From Enterovibrio coralii (GTDB lineage: Bacteria > Pseudomonadota > Gammaproteobacteria > Enterobacterales > Vibrionaceae): a stretch of 64,000 nt of DNA. Position numbers and translations under genes: made by a program. Every line of letters begins with the position of its first letter. Position 1 is the stretch's first letter. This document shows positions 31,144-40,263 of the stretch, piece by piece. Location: NCBI RefSeq assembly GCF_001559595.1, contig NZ_LNTY01000062.1, forward strand, positions 62,001-126,000, in the 5' to 3' direction. The notes beneath the pieces are model-generated. The model saw nothing but the letters and a program-made list of their open reading frames with translations, ran no database searches and had not been told where the DNA came from.

Positions 31144-32478
31144 ATGGGTATGCAATTCAGATCTGAGGCAGTTCCAAGCTCTCTTGTGGTAGTAGGAGGA
31201 ACGTACGAACCATGGTTAGCAACACTGGAACAAGCGGGTTGGCGTTGTCACCGCTGTTACGATCTCAGAGCCGCACAAACGTTACTTCAGGATATCGGTC
31301 CTTGTATCGGTATCGTCGATATCAGTCACGATGACTTCAGTCTAAATGGCGTTGCATCTCTGGTAAACCGTAATAAGCAAGTTCGTTGGTTGGCGTTGAT
31401 CCGTGAAGATCAACTCAACAACGATGCGATCTGCCAGTTTATCGTCAGCTTCTGCATTGACTACTTTACCTCACCGATCCCAGACAGTCAGCTGATGAGC
31501 ACGATTGGTCACCAGTTGGGTATGCTCAAACTTGAGCGTCACGTCTGGCCGCAACTTGGCGATCACAGTGACATGGGCCTGCTGGGTAAGACCTCGGTCA
31601 TGAAAAAACTGCGTGACCAAGTGCGCCGTGTGGCACCGACGGACGTGTCAGTCCTTATCAATGGTGAAAGCGGTACGGGTAAAGAGCTGGTGGGCATGGC
31701 AATTCACAATGCTTCAACGCGTGCGAAAGGCCCATTTGTGTCAGTGAAATGCAGTGCTCTGCCTGAGAAACTGATCCAGAGCGAGCTCTTCGGTGATGGT
31801 GTGAATGAAGGCAAAGTGCAGCAAGCACACCAAGGTACCTTGTTCCTTGATGAGATTGGCGACTTGCCGCTCAACCTTCAGGCGAATCTGTTACACCTGC
31901 TGCAAGACGGCACGGTTGAATCGCATGACGATAAGTACGCAAAAGAAATTGATGTTCGTGTGATTGCAGCAACGCACATGGATTTGGAAAAAGCGGTCGC
32001 AGAAGGGCACTTCCGCGAAGACTTGTTCTATCGCCTCAATGTACTTCGCATTTCAGTGCCTTCGCTGAAAGAGCGCAGCGCTGACATTCCAGAGCTTGCA
32101 GAGCACTTCCTGTTGAAGTTTGCTCGTCAGTACAACACGCAGGCGCGCACCTTCTCTGAAGAGGGGAATAAAATCCTGACCAACTACAGCTGGCCGGGTA
32201 ACGTGCGTGAGCTGATTAACCAAGTGAAACGTGCCGTGCTGCTGGCGGACAACTTGGTGATTGAAGCTGAGCATCTGGATTTGCCACGTCAAGGTGATTA
32301 CAAACAAAGCCTGCGTAAGATCCGCGAAGAATCAGAGCGTGACGCGCTGCTGGCAGTTCTGGAAAGCAATAATGGTCAGGTGTCTGCAGCAGCGAAAGAG
32401 CTTGGTGTATCGCGTGCAACCATGTATCGCTTGCTGAACAAGCACAGCTTGATCCCAGCACCGCGCAGCTTTCGCTAA
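31144..32478 (+). CDS. vpsR: Biofilm master regulator VpsR (NtrC-like)
   Basis: The 444-residue length equals V. cholerae VpsR. It has a diverged receiver domain with Asp59 in GIVDISHDD, an AAA+ domain with Walker A INGESGTGKEL (near 172) and Walker B TLFLDEIGDLP, and a Fis-type helix-turn-helix with AAKELGVSRATMYRLLNKH near the C-terminus. VpsR binds cyclic di-GMP and activates Vibrio polysaccharide and biofilm genes. The segment between SELFG and GTLFLDE is only 13 residues (DGVNEGKVQQAHQ), so the sigma-54-contacting GAFTGA loop is missing, consistent with VpsR working with sigma-70 polymerase. lysS lies upstream, as in V. cholerae, with the amidohydrolase gene in between. Confidence 0.93.
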   Translation: MGMQFRSEAVPSSLVVVGGTYEPWLATLEQAGWRCHRCYDLRAAQTLLQDIGPCIGIVDISHDDFSLNGVASLVNRNKQVRWLALIREDQLNNDAICQFIVSFCIDYFTSPIPDSQLMSTIGHQLGMLKLERHVWPQLGDHSDMGLLGKTSVMKKLRDQVRRVAPTDVSVLINGESGTGKELVGMAIHNASTRAKGPFVSVKCSALPEKLIQSELFGDGVNEGKVQQAHQGTLFLDEIGDLPLNLQANLLHLLQDGTVESHDDKYAKEIDVRVIAATHMDLEKAVAEGHFREDLFYRLNVLRISVPSLKERSADIPELAEHFLLKFARQYNTQARTFSEEGNKILTNYSWPGNVRELINQVKRAVLLADNLVIEAEHLDLPRQGDYKQSLRKIREESERDALLAVLESNNGQVSAAAKELGVSRATMYRLLNKHSLIPAPRSFR

Positions 32479-32516
32479 GTAGCTACTAATAAGCAGCTAA
32501 GAAGCAATCAAGTAAA

Positions 32517-32551
32517 GACAAAAAAAGCCGCCTCTAAGGCGGCTTTTTTTG
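32517..32551. terminator. Terminator between vpsR and the PACE gene
   Basis: AAAAAGCCGCC-TCTAA-GGCGGCTTTTT lies between convergent genes. Confidence 0.88.
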
Positions 32552-32598
32552 TTCATCGCACGGGATGCGTCTTTAGGCTGTATCAGCCACTTCCCATA

Positions 32599-33027
32599 TT
32601 AGTGAGACACCGCAGGGGCTTGTTTAATCGGGAACAGTTTGTCGTACGCCAAGTTATAGATGTACGCATAGACCAGATAAAACGCCACCAACCCGATATC
32701 CATCACCAACGCTTGCCACAGTGAGATGTTCAACCACCACGCAATGGCTGGCAGCGTTACCCAAAGAAGGCCTAGCTCAAACAAGACGGCATGCAAAATA
32801 CGGTGTTTTTGTTTTTTCTCTGTTGTACCTGTCCATTTCACCATCGCTCTATCAAACCACACGTTATAGATGTAGTTCCAACCTGTCGCGAGCAGTGAAA
32901 ATGCGATACCCAAAACACCGGTGTGGGTTGGGTTAAATCCAAACAGGGACAGAATGCTCACGATAAGAATAAGACCTATTACCTCGAAGGCAATCGCGTG
33001 CCTGATCCTGTCTTTTACGGTTCTCAT
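32599..33027 (-). CDS. PACE-family efflux transporter
   Basis: The 142-residue inner-membrane protein consists of two tandem two-helix units (four transmembrane segments). Paired signatures are visible: RIRHAIAFEVIGLI and NYIYNVWFDRAM in the first half, RILHAVLFELGLLWV and YAYIYNLAYDKLFP in the second. This is the bacterial transmembrane pair repeat of proteobacterial antimicrobial compound efflux (PACE) proteins such as AceI, which export biocides or, physiologically, short-chain diamines. The substrate here is not determinable from sequence. GGAGG precedes ATG 33027. Confidence 0.88.
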   Translation of the reverse strand: MRTVKDRIRHAIAFEVIGLILIVSILSLFGFNPTHTGVLGIAFSLLATGWNYIYNVWFDRAMVKWTGTTEKKQKHRILHAVLFELGLLWVTLPAIAWWLNISLWQALVMDIGLVAFYLVYAYIYNLAYDKLFPIKQAPAVSH

Positions 33028-33410
33028 TGTTTATTTCCTCCAAAAGATGAGCCCATGATATTCAAAATTTAGATTGGTTTAAGTTAGAAACAATCCGCTT
33101 TTCGGATGGTTTGGCGTGGTACAGGATTTTTCTAAGCAATAGAGGGATGAGGTTTGCGTCGATGAAAAATGAAATTTCAATGAAAAACAATTGATTAGGA
33201 AATCTAAACCGAGAGCTGGCGCAAGATTTTATTGTTTAAATTATCATCATTCGGCGATGAAAATTTGTTCTTTGTGACTGAAAAAGTGGATACTTCCAAA
33301 CTTTGAGTTCTGTCAAATAACCTGTTGATATATTGATCTAAGTCATTAGTATTAACATTGAATTTACAAAAAGCGGTTTTACTCAAGGTTTTAGTTAAAG
33401 GAGGCAAGTG

Positions 33411-33488
33411 ATGACATTTCAGTTAGTTACATCGTTCACGCTTTGCACCTCCGCGCCCATGTTGGCGTGCCGAAAACCTGTACAGTAA
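33411..33488 (+). CDS. Possible 25-residue leader peptide upstream of the DUF1127 gene
   Basis: An ATG at 33411 is preceded by AAAGGAGG at an ideal distance, one of the strongest ribosome-binding sites in the window, yet the frame is only 25 codons (MTFQLVTSFTLCTSAPML..., ending ACRKPVQ). A large hairpin begins 8 bases after its stop and the DUF1127 gene starts 123 bases downstream. I do not recognise the peptide. The strong site suggests it is translated, either as a leader that controls the hairpin or as a small membrane-active protein. Confidence 0.5.
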   Translation: MTFQLVTSFTLCTSAPMLACRKPVQ

Positions 33489-33496
33489 TTTCCGCT

Positions 33497-33547
33497 ACCG
33501 TGATAAAACGGCCCGCGGAAATGTCTGCGGCCTGTTTCAGTCACGGT
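33497..33547 (+). promoter_or_regulatory. Large hairpin in the DUF1127 leader
   Basis: ACCGTGA (33497-33503) pairs exactly with TCACGGT (33541-33547). Inside it AAAC-GGCC pairs with GGCC-TGTTT (one bulge), and further in GCGGA faces TCTGC across an AATG loop. No T-run follows, so this is not a simple terminator. It may be an attenuator, a processing site or part of a small RNA. Confidence 0.55.
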
Positions 33548-33611
33548 ATCTCCGTATTGTCTCTCCGCAACATTTCCCAGGCCTCCAAACTGTTAATACA
33601 TGGAGTCCGTC

Positions 33612-33863
33612 ATGAACCAATCAATTTATCTACGTCTAGCCGTTTTTTTCGTACGCCTAGATATAAAACGTGAAGAAGCCGCTTGGAGAAAAGCTCATCG
33701 ACGTGTGCGATACGAAGGTGAGCCGCTCTCAGAGCATTTACTGAAAGACATTGGCTTTGAAAAAGATGGCTTATCGGTGGGGCATACCGTCGCGCCTGAA
33801 TACAAGGCACAACGTGAAGTGGCGCGTATCCGTCGCCGGTTGCGGTTGAAACTCACTACTTAA
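33612..33863 (+). CDS. DUF1127 (YjiS-like) small protein
   Basis: The 83-residue basic protein starts MNQSIYLRLAVFFVRLDIKREE; its centre SEHLLKDIGFEKDG matches the C-terminal part of the DUF1127/YjiS signature (LLxDIG), and it ends in an arginine-rich tail (REVARIRRRLRLKL). Some DUF1127 proteins bind RNA and affect sRNA turnover in alphaproteobacteria; the role here is unknown. ATG 33612 with GGAGTCC upstream is preferred; an ATG at 33600 is also in frame. The leader upstream holds a tiny ORF and a large hairpin. Confidence 0.72.
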   Translation: MNQSIYLRLAVFFVRLDIKREEAAWRKAHRRVRYEGEPLSEHLLKDIGFEKDGLSVGHTVAPEYKAQREVARIRRRLRLKLTT

Positions 33864-33896
33864 CAAAAAGGGAGCCCCACAATGTGAGGCTCCCTG
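33861..33896 (-). terminator. Terminator after slyB (minus strand)
   Basis: On the minus strand GGGAGCC and GGCTCCC arms are followed by TTTTTGTT. It overlaps the end of the DUF1127 gene, which it may also stop. Confidence 0.8.
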
Positions 33897-33906
33897 AACC
33901 TTACCC

Positions 33907-34383
33907 TCAGCGAGGGACAACCCTCGCTGTGTCGCCATCAACATTTACTTGGACTTGCTGGCCGACTTGGAAAATCATTTCCGGATTCACTTCTTGAACG
34001 ATAGAAATCACCTGTCCATCGTCTAAACGGATAGTCAGATTCACACCGTTGCGTTTGCCCGCTTCACCTGCGGCTGCGCTACCCGCATAACCACCCAGCA
34101 AACCACCACCGATGGCTGCAATGTCAGAGCCAGTGCCTCCACCTACTTTTGAGCCAAGTATTCCCCCAATTGCCGCCCCTGCGATCGTCCCAATCAAGTT
34201 GGTTTGGTCGGAAGCATCAATGGTTACAGGTTCAGCTTTCACTACGGTGCCGTAGTAGACCTCTTGAATCGTGCGGGTCTCTGCGGAGCCATAGGCGTCA
34301 CCGTAAGGGTTCGGAGAAGTACACCCTACGAGTAGCGACAGGGATAGTGCGAGTGCAGTGCTTAGATACGTCGTCGTTGCCAT
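33907..34383 (-). CDS. slyB: SlyB-like glycine-zipper outer-membrane lipoprotein
   Basis: The 158-residue protein begins with a lipoprotein signal peptide (lipobox LLVGC near residue 21). The mature part has two glycine-zipper helices (GTIAGAAIGGILGSKVGGG and AAIGGGLLGGYAGSAAAGEAG) followed by a small beta domain, VNLTIRLDDGQVISIVQ. This is the SlyB/PcP organisation; in enterobacteria SlyB belongs to the PhoPQ regulon and stabilises the outer membrane under stress. ATG 34383 has GGAGG upstream; the longer open frame to 34452 lacks a signal peptide start. Confidence 0.88.
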   Translation of the reverse strand: MATTTYLSTALALSLSLLVGCTSPNPYGDAYGSAETRTIQEVYYGTVVKAEPVTIDASDQTNLIGTIAGAAIGGILGSKVGGGTGSDIAAIGGGLLGGYAGSAAAGEAGKRNGVNLTIRLDDGQVISIVQEVNPEMIFQVGQQVQVNVDGDTARVVPR

Positions 34384-34519
34384 AAAACCTCCAACACGTT
34401 TAACAACAAGTGCATACCTGATTGGACGTGAGCAATAAGGTACAACCGCCACCTGCTTTTTCAGGTTGTTTGCATAACAGTATAGGGGGAGGAAAGGGCG
34501 GTCAGATTGGTGCAGGAAA

Positions 34520-34553
34520 GTAAAAAAGCACCTCTCGGTGCTTTTTCTTATCT
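34520..34553. terminator. Terminator after tas
   Basis: AAAAAGCACC-TCTC-GGTGCTTTTT sits between the 3' end of tas and the slyB promoter, usable on both strands. Confidence 0.85.
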
Positions 34554-34566
34554 TAAAGACAAATGC

Positions 34567-35601
34567 CTATGGGCAAGGGTTGGAATAGACAGATCCGATT
34601 TCTTCGATGCGATTGAGTAGCTCTTCTGGCAACTCAACGTCGATAGACTCAATATTGGATTTTAGCTGTTCCATTGTTGTTGCGCCGATGATGTTACTTG
34701 CCACGAAAGGACGGGTGTTTACATACGCCAGTGCCATCTGCGACGGGTCAATAGAGAACTCTTTTGCCAGTTGGATGTATTCGCGGGTGGCGGCCTGACC
34801 TTGTGGCGTAAAGTAACGAGCGAAACGCTCCCAACGGGTACAACGTGCACCTTCTGGACGGGCACCATCTAGGTATTTACCCGAGAGCACACCAAACGCC
34901 AGTGGTGAATAGGCCAGCAGTTCAACGCCTTCTTGATGACTGATTTCCGATAAGCCTACTTCGAAGCTTCGGTTCAACAGATTGTATGGGTTTTGAATGG
35001 AGACAATTTTGCTCAGGCTGTGCTTCTCGGCCAGACGCAGATAATTCATTACTCCCCAAGGCGTTTCATTTGAGACCCCGATGTAACGCACTTTCCCTTC
35101 ACGTACGAGCTCGGTAAGGGCATCCAGCGTATCTAACATAGACACGCCGGAGTTCTCATCTTGATGCTTGTAGTTCAGTTGACCAAAGCTGTTCACATGA
35201 CGCTGTGGCCAATGTACTTGGTAAAGATCAATGTAGTCGGTTTGCAGACGAGTCAGGCTGTCTTCTACCGCTTGTCGGACATTGCGACGATCGAGAGACA
35301 TGTTTTCGCGAATGTACGGCACGCCACGTGGGCCAGCGATTTTGGTGGCGATGATCACTTTGTCGCGTTTGCCTGATTTGTTCAGCCAGGTTCCGATGTA
35401 TTTCTCGGTAAGGCCCTGTGTTTCAGGTGTTGGCGGTACCGCGTACATTTCGGCGGTATCGATAAAATTAACGCCCATATCCAGCGCACAGGAAAGCTGC
35501 TCATGCGCATCGGCTTCTGTGTTCTGTTGACCGTAGGTCATGGTGCCAAGACAAATTTTACTGACGTCGAGACTGGTATGGGGAAGGGTATGGTATTGCA
35601 T
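34567..35601 (-). CDS. tas: Aldo/keto reductase Tas
   Basis: The 344-residue protein is a NADP(H)-dependent aldo-keto reductase. The tetrad residues appear in FIDTAEMY (Asp/Tyr), VIIATKIAG (Lys) and YQVHWPQRH (His). Length and the start MQYHTLPHTSLDVSKICLGTMTYG match E. coli Tas, whose overexpression complements a tyrosine auxotrophy; its real substrate is unsettled. ATG 35601 with AAGGAGATAGG upstream is the start. The nearby mutH is the E. coli neighbour too. Confidence 0.92.
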   Translation of the reverse strand: MQYHTLPHTSLDVSKICLGTMTYGQQNTEADAHEQLSCALDMGVNFIDTAEMYAVPPTPETQGLTEKYIGTWLNKSGKRDKVIIATKIAGPRGVPYIRENMSLDRRNVRQAVEDSLTRLQTDYIDLYQVHWPQRHVNSFGQLNYKHQDENSGVSMLDTLDALTELVREGKVRYIGVSNETPWGVMNYLRLAEKHSLSKIVSIQNPYNLLNRSFEVGLSEISHQEGVELLAYSPLAFGVLSGKYLDGARPEGARCTRWERFARYFTPQGQAATREYIQLAKEFSIDPSQMALAYVNTRPFVASNIIGATTMEQLKSNIESIDVELPEELLNRIEEIGSVYSNPCP

Positions 35602-35798
35602 CCTATCTCCTTGCTTGCGCTTTCTAGCATCCTTCAATGCGAATCGTCTTATTGAGACGGTGCAGAGTCATTCCATCTTAAGAGATCTGGATGAAGGTAC
35701 AAGAGCTATTCCAAAATGACAGAACAGTTTTTCACCGTAAGTGGAAATTACGCGCCTATACTAATATTAACAATTATTTAACAATGGTGATGTGTGCA

Positions 35799-36098
35799 AT
35801 GAAGCTTAAACAATTGAAGAATTGGATTCAGTCTCACCCTGACAATGTGCCGCATTGTTTCGTGATGGCGCATGCTGGTGGCGCGCAATACGTTGTTGAG
35901 GTAGAAGTGAAGCATCAGCTAGAGCCGTTAAAAGACGATAAAAACGATGAAGTGATGCATTTTGACAGTGTGGAACAAGTCAGCGACAAACTTCGCAGCG
36001 TCGGTGTGAAAAAAGCGACCTTAAGACTGCTTGATCCTTATGATGAATTTGGCCCAGCCGATCCGTCCTGTAAAGAGGACATGGTGATCACCCTCTAG
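35799..36098 (+). CDS. DUF6482 family protein
   Basis: This small cytoplasmic protein of 99 residues starts MKLKQLKNWIQSH and contains FVMAHAGGAQYVVEVEV and VKKATLRLLDPYDEF, resembling the uncharacterised DUF6482 family of marine gamma-proteobacteria. Function is unknown. Starts at 35784 or 35790 are also possible because the ribosome-binding site is weak; the frame is open back to 35691. It lies between tas and mutH, convergent with mutH. Confidence 0.7.
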   Translation: MKLKQLKNWIQSHPDNVPHCFVMAHAGGAQYVVEVEVKHQLEPLKDDKNDEVMHFDSVEQVSDKLRSVGVKKATLRLLDPYDEFGPADPSCKEDMVITL

Positions 36099-36111
36099 TC
36101 AGCGAGAGTGC

Positions 36112-36807
36112 TCACGCTTCGTTTTCTGGCAGCATGAAGTGTCTTGCTAGGATCTTGGCTGTAAATTGCGTGCGCAAGTAAAACCCGCGAGGCAGTGTTT
36201 TTATCGGCTGCCCTTTCGCTCCGTAAGCTTCCGTTTTGGCTTTACTGTTTGCCGCCTTGGGGCGAAGTTGCAAATACTCACCGTGTCTGGCTGAAATCTC
36301 ATGCACTTTCCCTAGCACGATAAACTCCATCAATTCTTCCCAATCCGCCTTGAGCTGCGCTTCTTCCTCTTCGGATGCTTGCCAAAGCAAAGGCATGCCC
36401 ACACGTCTTTCACAGACGGGGATTTCACGCTCGCCCTCTACGGGGATCCAAAGCACTTTGGAAAGTTTGTTGCGGATATGGCTGGTTTCCCATGTGAGGC
36501 CTTGAACACCAGTCAGTGGCGCAACACAGACAAAGGTCGTCTCAAGTGGTTTGCCTAAATGGCTGATGGGGATCGACTTCAGTTCGATGCCCAGATCCTG
36601 AAAGTCCTGCTCCGGTTTGCTGCCAGCCGTTGCCCCCAAACAGGTCTCAAGCAGCATGCCAACCCAGCCTTTTTCGCGGCGAAGATCGGCGGGGCATTCT
36701 AATCCATGACGTTGCGCTAACTCCCCCAATGAATACCCAGCCAAGTCGTAGGCGCGGTCTAGGAGTTCACTTTCTGTGGTAGGGGCGGGGATCATGGTGT
36801 TTTCCAT
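36112..36807 (-). CDS. mutH: DNA mismatch repair endonuclease MutH
   Basis: The 231-residue MutH nicks the unmethylated strand at hemimethylated GATC after activation by MutS and MutL. The catalytic D-(x)n-ExK motif is present as [14 protein letters not shown] near residues 65-78. The C-terminal part with [10 protein letters not shown] and [11 protein letters not shown] is also conserved. Starts at 36807 or 36795 are both plausible. Its presence indicates a Dam-directed repair system in the organism. Confidence 0.94.
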   Translation of the reverse strand: MENTMIPAPTTESELLDRAYDLAGYSLGELAQRHGLECPADLRREKGWVGMLLETCLGATAGSKPEQDFQDLGIELKSIPISHLGKPLETTFVCVAPLTGVQGLTWETSHIRNKLSKVLWIPVEGEREIPVCERRVGMPLLWQASEEEEAQLKADWEELMEFIVLGKVHEISARHGEYLQLRPKAANSKAKTEAYGAKGQPIKTLPRGFYLRTQFTAKILARHFMLPENEA

Positions 36808-36849
36808 CTCGATTAATAACGTAGAGCAAGCTACCAGCCCCTGTCGCAA

Positions 36850-37436
36850 AACGCCAGAGGAGAACGCAGCGTCCTTATCACTGTTAAAAAATGATCGCCT
36901 GAGGCTGCCGTTTGTGCGCAGTTATCCACAAGGCTTGCACGAAATTTCACCAAAATAATGGCACTGTGTGGATATACAGGCTTTGTAATACGATAATTTG
37001 CTTGCATTTTGGTTGTTGAGGTTAATTTGTAACCTGATTCTGTGGGTAACTCATGCTTTGGTGGATCTTTGACCAATTTAAGATCCGGAACACTTGTCTC
37101 AGCAATTTTTACAGCAGAAATGAAATGAGGGTGATTTATCATTATGAATTTTAATGGTTTTTATTTTTATTGGTTTTGCCGTGTACGCACGATTTTCCTG
37201 TTGAGATCTCGTTAGTCACGATTAAAAAGTGGTTCTACACAAATCTATCCACAGAAAGCGTGAATAAATGTGCGCTTAGTCTCACTGGTCTGTTTATAAG
37301 TTCTTTTGAAAGGGGCTTTTATCCCAGAAGGCGGTTGAAGCCCCCAAAAAATGCGTTTCAAATGCAATCTTTGTTTACCACCGTACACTTAGTGTGAAAA
37401 AATCACTGTTAATAGAGATTTTTTTGAGGTCGTCCA
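36850..37436. promoter_or_regulatory. mutH-rppH intergenic region with a cluster of DnaA-box-like and GATC sites
   Basis: This 587-bp AT-rich gap contains one consensus DnaA box TTATCCACA (36922-36930) and three one-mismatch relatives: ATATCCACA (minus, 36967-36975), TTACCCACA (minus, 37041-37049) and CTATCCACA (37245-37253). Four GATC sites lie at 36893, 37064, 37082 and 37205. The rest holds the divergent promoters of mutH and rppH; no gene is visible. It is not a chromosomal origin by context. Confidence 0.55.
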
Positions 37437-37961
37437 GTGATAGATGGCGATGGCTACCGTCCTAATGTAGGGATAGTGATATGTAATAGCCACGGTCAAG
37501 TTCTCTGGGCTCGTCGATATGGACAACACTCTTGGCAATTTCCTCAAGGCGGCATTGATGAGGGCGAAACCCCTGAACAAGCGATGTTCCGCGAATTGTA
37601 CGAGGAAGTTGGTCTAACGAAGAAAGACGTAAAAATTCTGGCAACAAGCCGACACTGGTTGCGCTATAAATTGCCGAAACGTCTGGTTCGTTGGGATTCC
37701 AAGCCTGTTTGCATCGGGCAAAAGCAAAAATGGTTTTTGCTTAAGCTAGAATGTGACGAGTCAAAAGTGAACATGCAGCGCGGAGGTACTCCAGAATTCG
37801 ATGGTTGGCGTTGGGTCAGCTATTGGTATCCTGTGCGGCAGGTGGTTTCATTTAAACGCGATGTTTACCGACGAGCGATGAAAGAGTTCGCGCCTATGGC
37901 TATGCCTTTTCGAGAGAGAAAGGCTAAGCGTAAAGGTAAACGAGGGACCGCAAAAACGTAA
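37437..37961 (+). CDS. rppH: RNA pyrophosphohydrolase RppH
   Basis: The 174-residue Nudix hydrolase removes pyrophosphate from 5' triphosphate RNA ends and so triggers RNase E-dependent decay. The Nudix box runs from [13 protein letters not shown] to RELYEEVGL (about 37-59), and [22 protein letters not shown] is strongly conserved. It starts with GTG at 37437, giving [22 protein letters not shown] upstream is a weak site. It precedes ptsP by 35 bp, as in E. coli. Confidence 0.96.
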   Translation: MIDGDGYRPNVGIVICNSHGQVLWARRYGQHSWQFPQGGIDEGETPEQAMFRELYEEVGLTKKDVKILATSRHWLRYKLPKRLVRWDSKPVCIGQKQKWFLLKLECDESKVNMQRGGTPEFDGWRWVSYWYPVRQVVSFKRDVYRRAMKEFAPMAMPFRERKAKRKGKRGTAKT

Positions 37962-37996
37962 CGACGTAACTAAATCAGAGTGTATCGAGGGTGCTG

Positions 37997-40253
37997 ATGC
38001 TGACGAAACTGCGGGACATCGTTCATAACGTTGCTTCTTCAAGCGATGTGAAGCAGGCTCTCAATACTCTGGTGCGCGAGACCTGTATGGCGATGGAAAC
38101 AGAATGCTGTTCTGTCTATATCGCCGACCACGATCGTGAAATGTACGATTTGATGGCAACGCAGGGCCTCAACAAACGCGCTCGCCGCATCTCCCTAAAA
38201 TTCAATGAAGCTTGGTTGGTCTGGTTGGCCGACGTGCAGAGCCTATCAACTTGGCCAACGCCAGTACCCACGCCGACTTTAAACACTTCCCTGATATCGG
38301 CGAAGATCTTTTCCAATCTTTCCTTGGTACGCCCATCATCTACCGGCGCAAAGTACTTGGGATCTTGGTGGTTCAGCAGCAAGAATCTCGTCAGTTTGAT
38401 GAAAGCGAAGAATCGTTTCTTGTCACGCTCGCCGCGCAGCTTGCGGTGGTGTTTGCCCATGCGAAAGCCCAAGGTTTCTGGCCAAGCAATGCCAATGGCT
38501 CATTGTTATTGCAAGGGGCGGCGGCCTCGCCGGGTGTTGCGATTGCACAGGCGTGGTGTGATGTGTCTCAGCCGCGTCTTGACCTGGTCTCTCCTGCCTC
38601 ATGCCTCGACGTTCAAAAAGAGCGTGACCGCTTAGACGGCGCATTGAGTGCCGCCATCTCAGATTTTCGTCGCCTCAGAAAGCGTTTTGATTCTGAGCTG
38701 AATCAAGAAACGCTCGCGATCTTCGATTTGTTTATCCACCTTCTGAACGATCCCATGCTGCGCAAATCCATGAATGAGCGCATTCAGGATGGCGATTTGG
38801 CCGAGTGGGCGGTAAGACAGACCATTGATGCCTTTGCAGAGCGCTTCCAAAACATGTCTGACCCTTACCTTCGTGAGCGCGCAAGCGATGTGAAGGAGTT
38901 GGGGCAGCGTCTTCTGTATTTCCTTGAGAATCAGGAAATAACCCAGTGGCAATTTGACCAGCCTATTATTCTGTTCGCGCGTGAGTTGACTGCAGCTATG
39001 TTGGCGGCAATCCCTCGCGACCGCTTAGCGGGTGTAGTCGCAGAGGAAGGGGCGGTGAATGCTCATGCGGCGATTCTGGCGCGTGCACTAGGGATCCCAG
39101 CAGTGATGGGCGTGGAGTACAGTCCGCAACTTGTTCATCGCAAAAACCTGATTCTGGATGGCTTTAAAGGCAAGGTTCTGGTTGAGCCAGCCGATGCGGT
39201 TCGCGCCGAGTATGAAAGACTCAGAGATGAAGAGCTTGAGCTTCAACAAGAAGTTGAAAGTGCCTTCACCAAGCACACCAAAACTGCAGACGGCGTTCGC
39301 GTGGAAATTCACCTCAACGCAGGGTTAAGTGCTGATACCAGTATCGCGATTAACCGCGGGGTAGATGGCGTAGGTCTCTACCGTACTGAAGTGCCGTTTT
39401 TGATGCAGCGAAGCTTTCCGTCTGAAGAAGAGCAGGTTAACCAATACCGCTCGATACTGGATAGCTATCCAAAGCAGCCGGTTGTGATGCGTACCCTCGA
39501 TATTGGTGGCGACAAGCCACTGCCATACCTGAAAATCGAGGAGGACAACCCGTTCCTTGGTTGGCGCGGTATTCGCTTTACGCTGGATCACCCTGATATT
39601 TTCTTGATTCAAGTACGTGCCATGTTGCGCGCGAGCATTGGTCGAGAAAACCTGTCGATATTACTGCCGATGATCTCGGGCGTTTCCGAGCTTTTGGAAG
39701 CCAAAAGCCTGATAGACAGAGCATTTGATGAAGTCTCTGAACTTGCCGAGCAAAAAGGCGAGACACTCAAAAAGCCACGTATCGGGATCATGGTCGAAGT
39801 GCCATCGGTGCTTTATCAGTTTGATGCCATCGCACCGCACATCGACTTTCTGTCTGTTGGTACCAATGATTTAACCCAATACTTGCTGGCAGTTGATCGA
39901 AACAACGCTCGTGTGGCAGATGTGTATGATACATTCCACCCTTCAGTGCTTGCGGTACTTCAGATGATTTTGGCGACCAGCCAGAGATTGAAACTGCCAG
40001 TCAGTGTCTGTGGTGAATTCGCGGGTGATCCTATCGGTGCCATGTTGCTGGTGGGGATGGCTACCGACACCTCAGTATGAACACCCGCAGTGTTGCCAAA
40101 ATCAAGTACGTACTGCGCCATATCCCTTCAGATGCGCTAAAAGAGCACGTAGAGAAGATGCAAACCATCGCCTTTGCGGGTGACATTCGAAAAGCGTCTG
40201 AAGACTTTCTCGAACACTACAATCTTGGCGGGCTCATTCGGGTCGGCAAATAG
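37997..40253 (+). CDS. ptsP: PtsP, enzyme I of the nitrogen phosphotransferase system (two frameshifts as read)
   Basis: PtsP passes phosphate from PEP to NPr and then to PtsN. An N-terminal GAF domain (about 1-160) that senses nitrogen status is followed by an enzyme I module: the phospho-histidine in GAVNAHAAILARALGIPAVMG, PEP-binding GLYRTEVPFL and the C-terminal NDLTQYLLAVDR. The frame breaks in the GAF domain at 38210 (GAAGCTTGG should be GAAGGCTTGG, restoring FNEGLVGLVGRRAEP) and at 40060 (ATGGCTACC should be ATGGGCTACC, restoring GMGYRHLSM). Corrected, the protein is about 752 residues and ends at TAG 40251-40253. ATG 37997 matches the family start MLTKLRDIV. Confidence 0.93.
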
Positions 40254-40263
40254 GAATACTTTC

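Noticed and set aside
36893-37253. Replication origin at the DnaA-box cluster
   Set aside because: No dnaA, dnaN, mnmG, rctB or AT-rich unwinding repeat is nearby, and the neighbours are mutH and rppH. A titration or regulatory role is more plausible.
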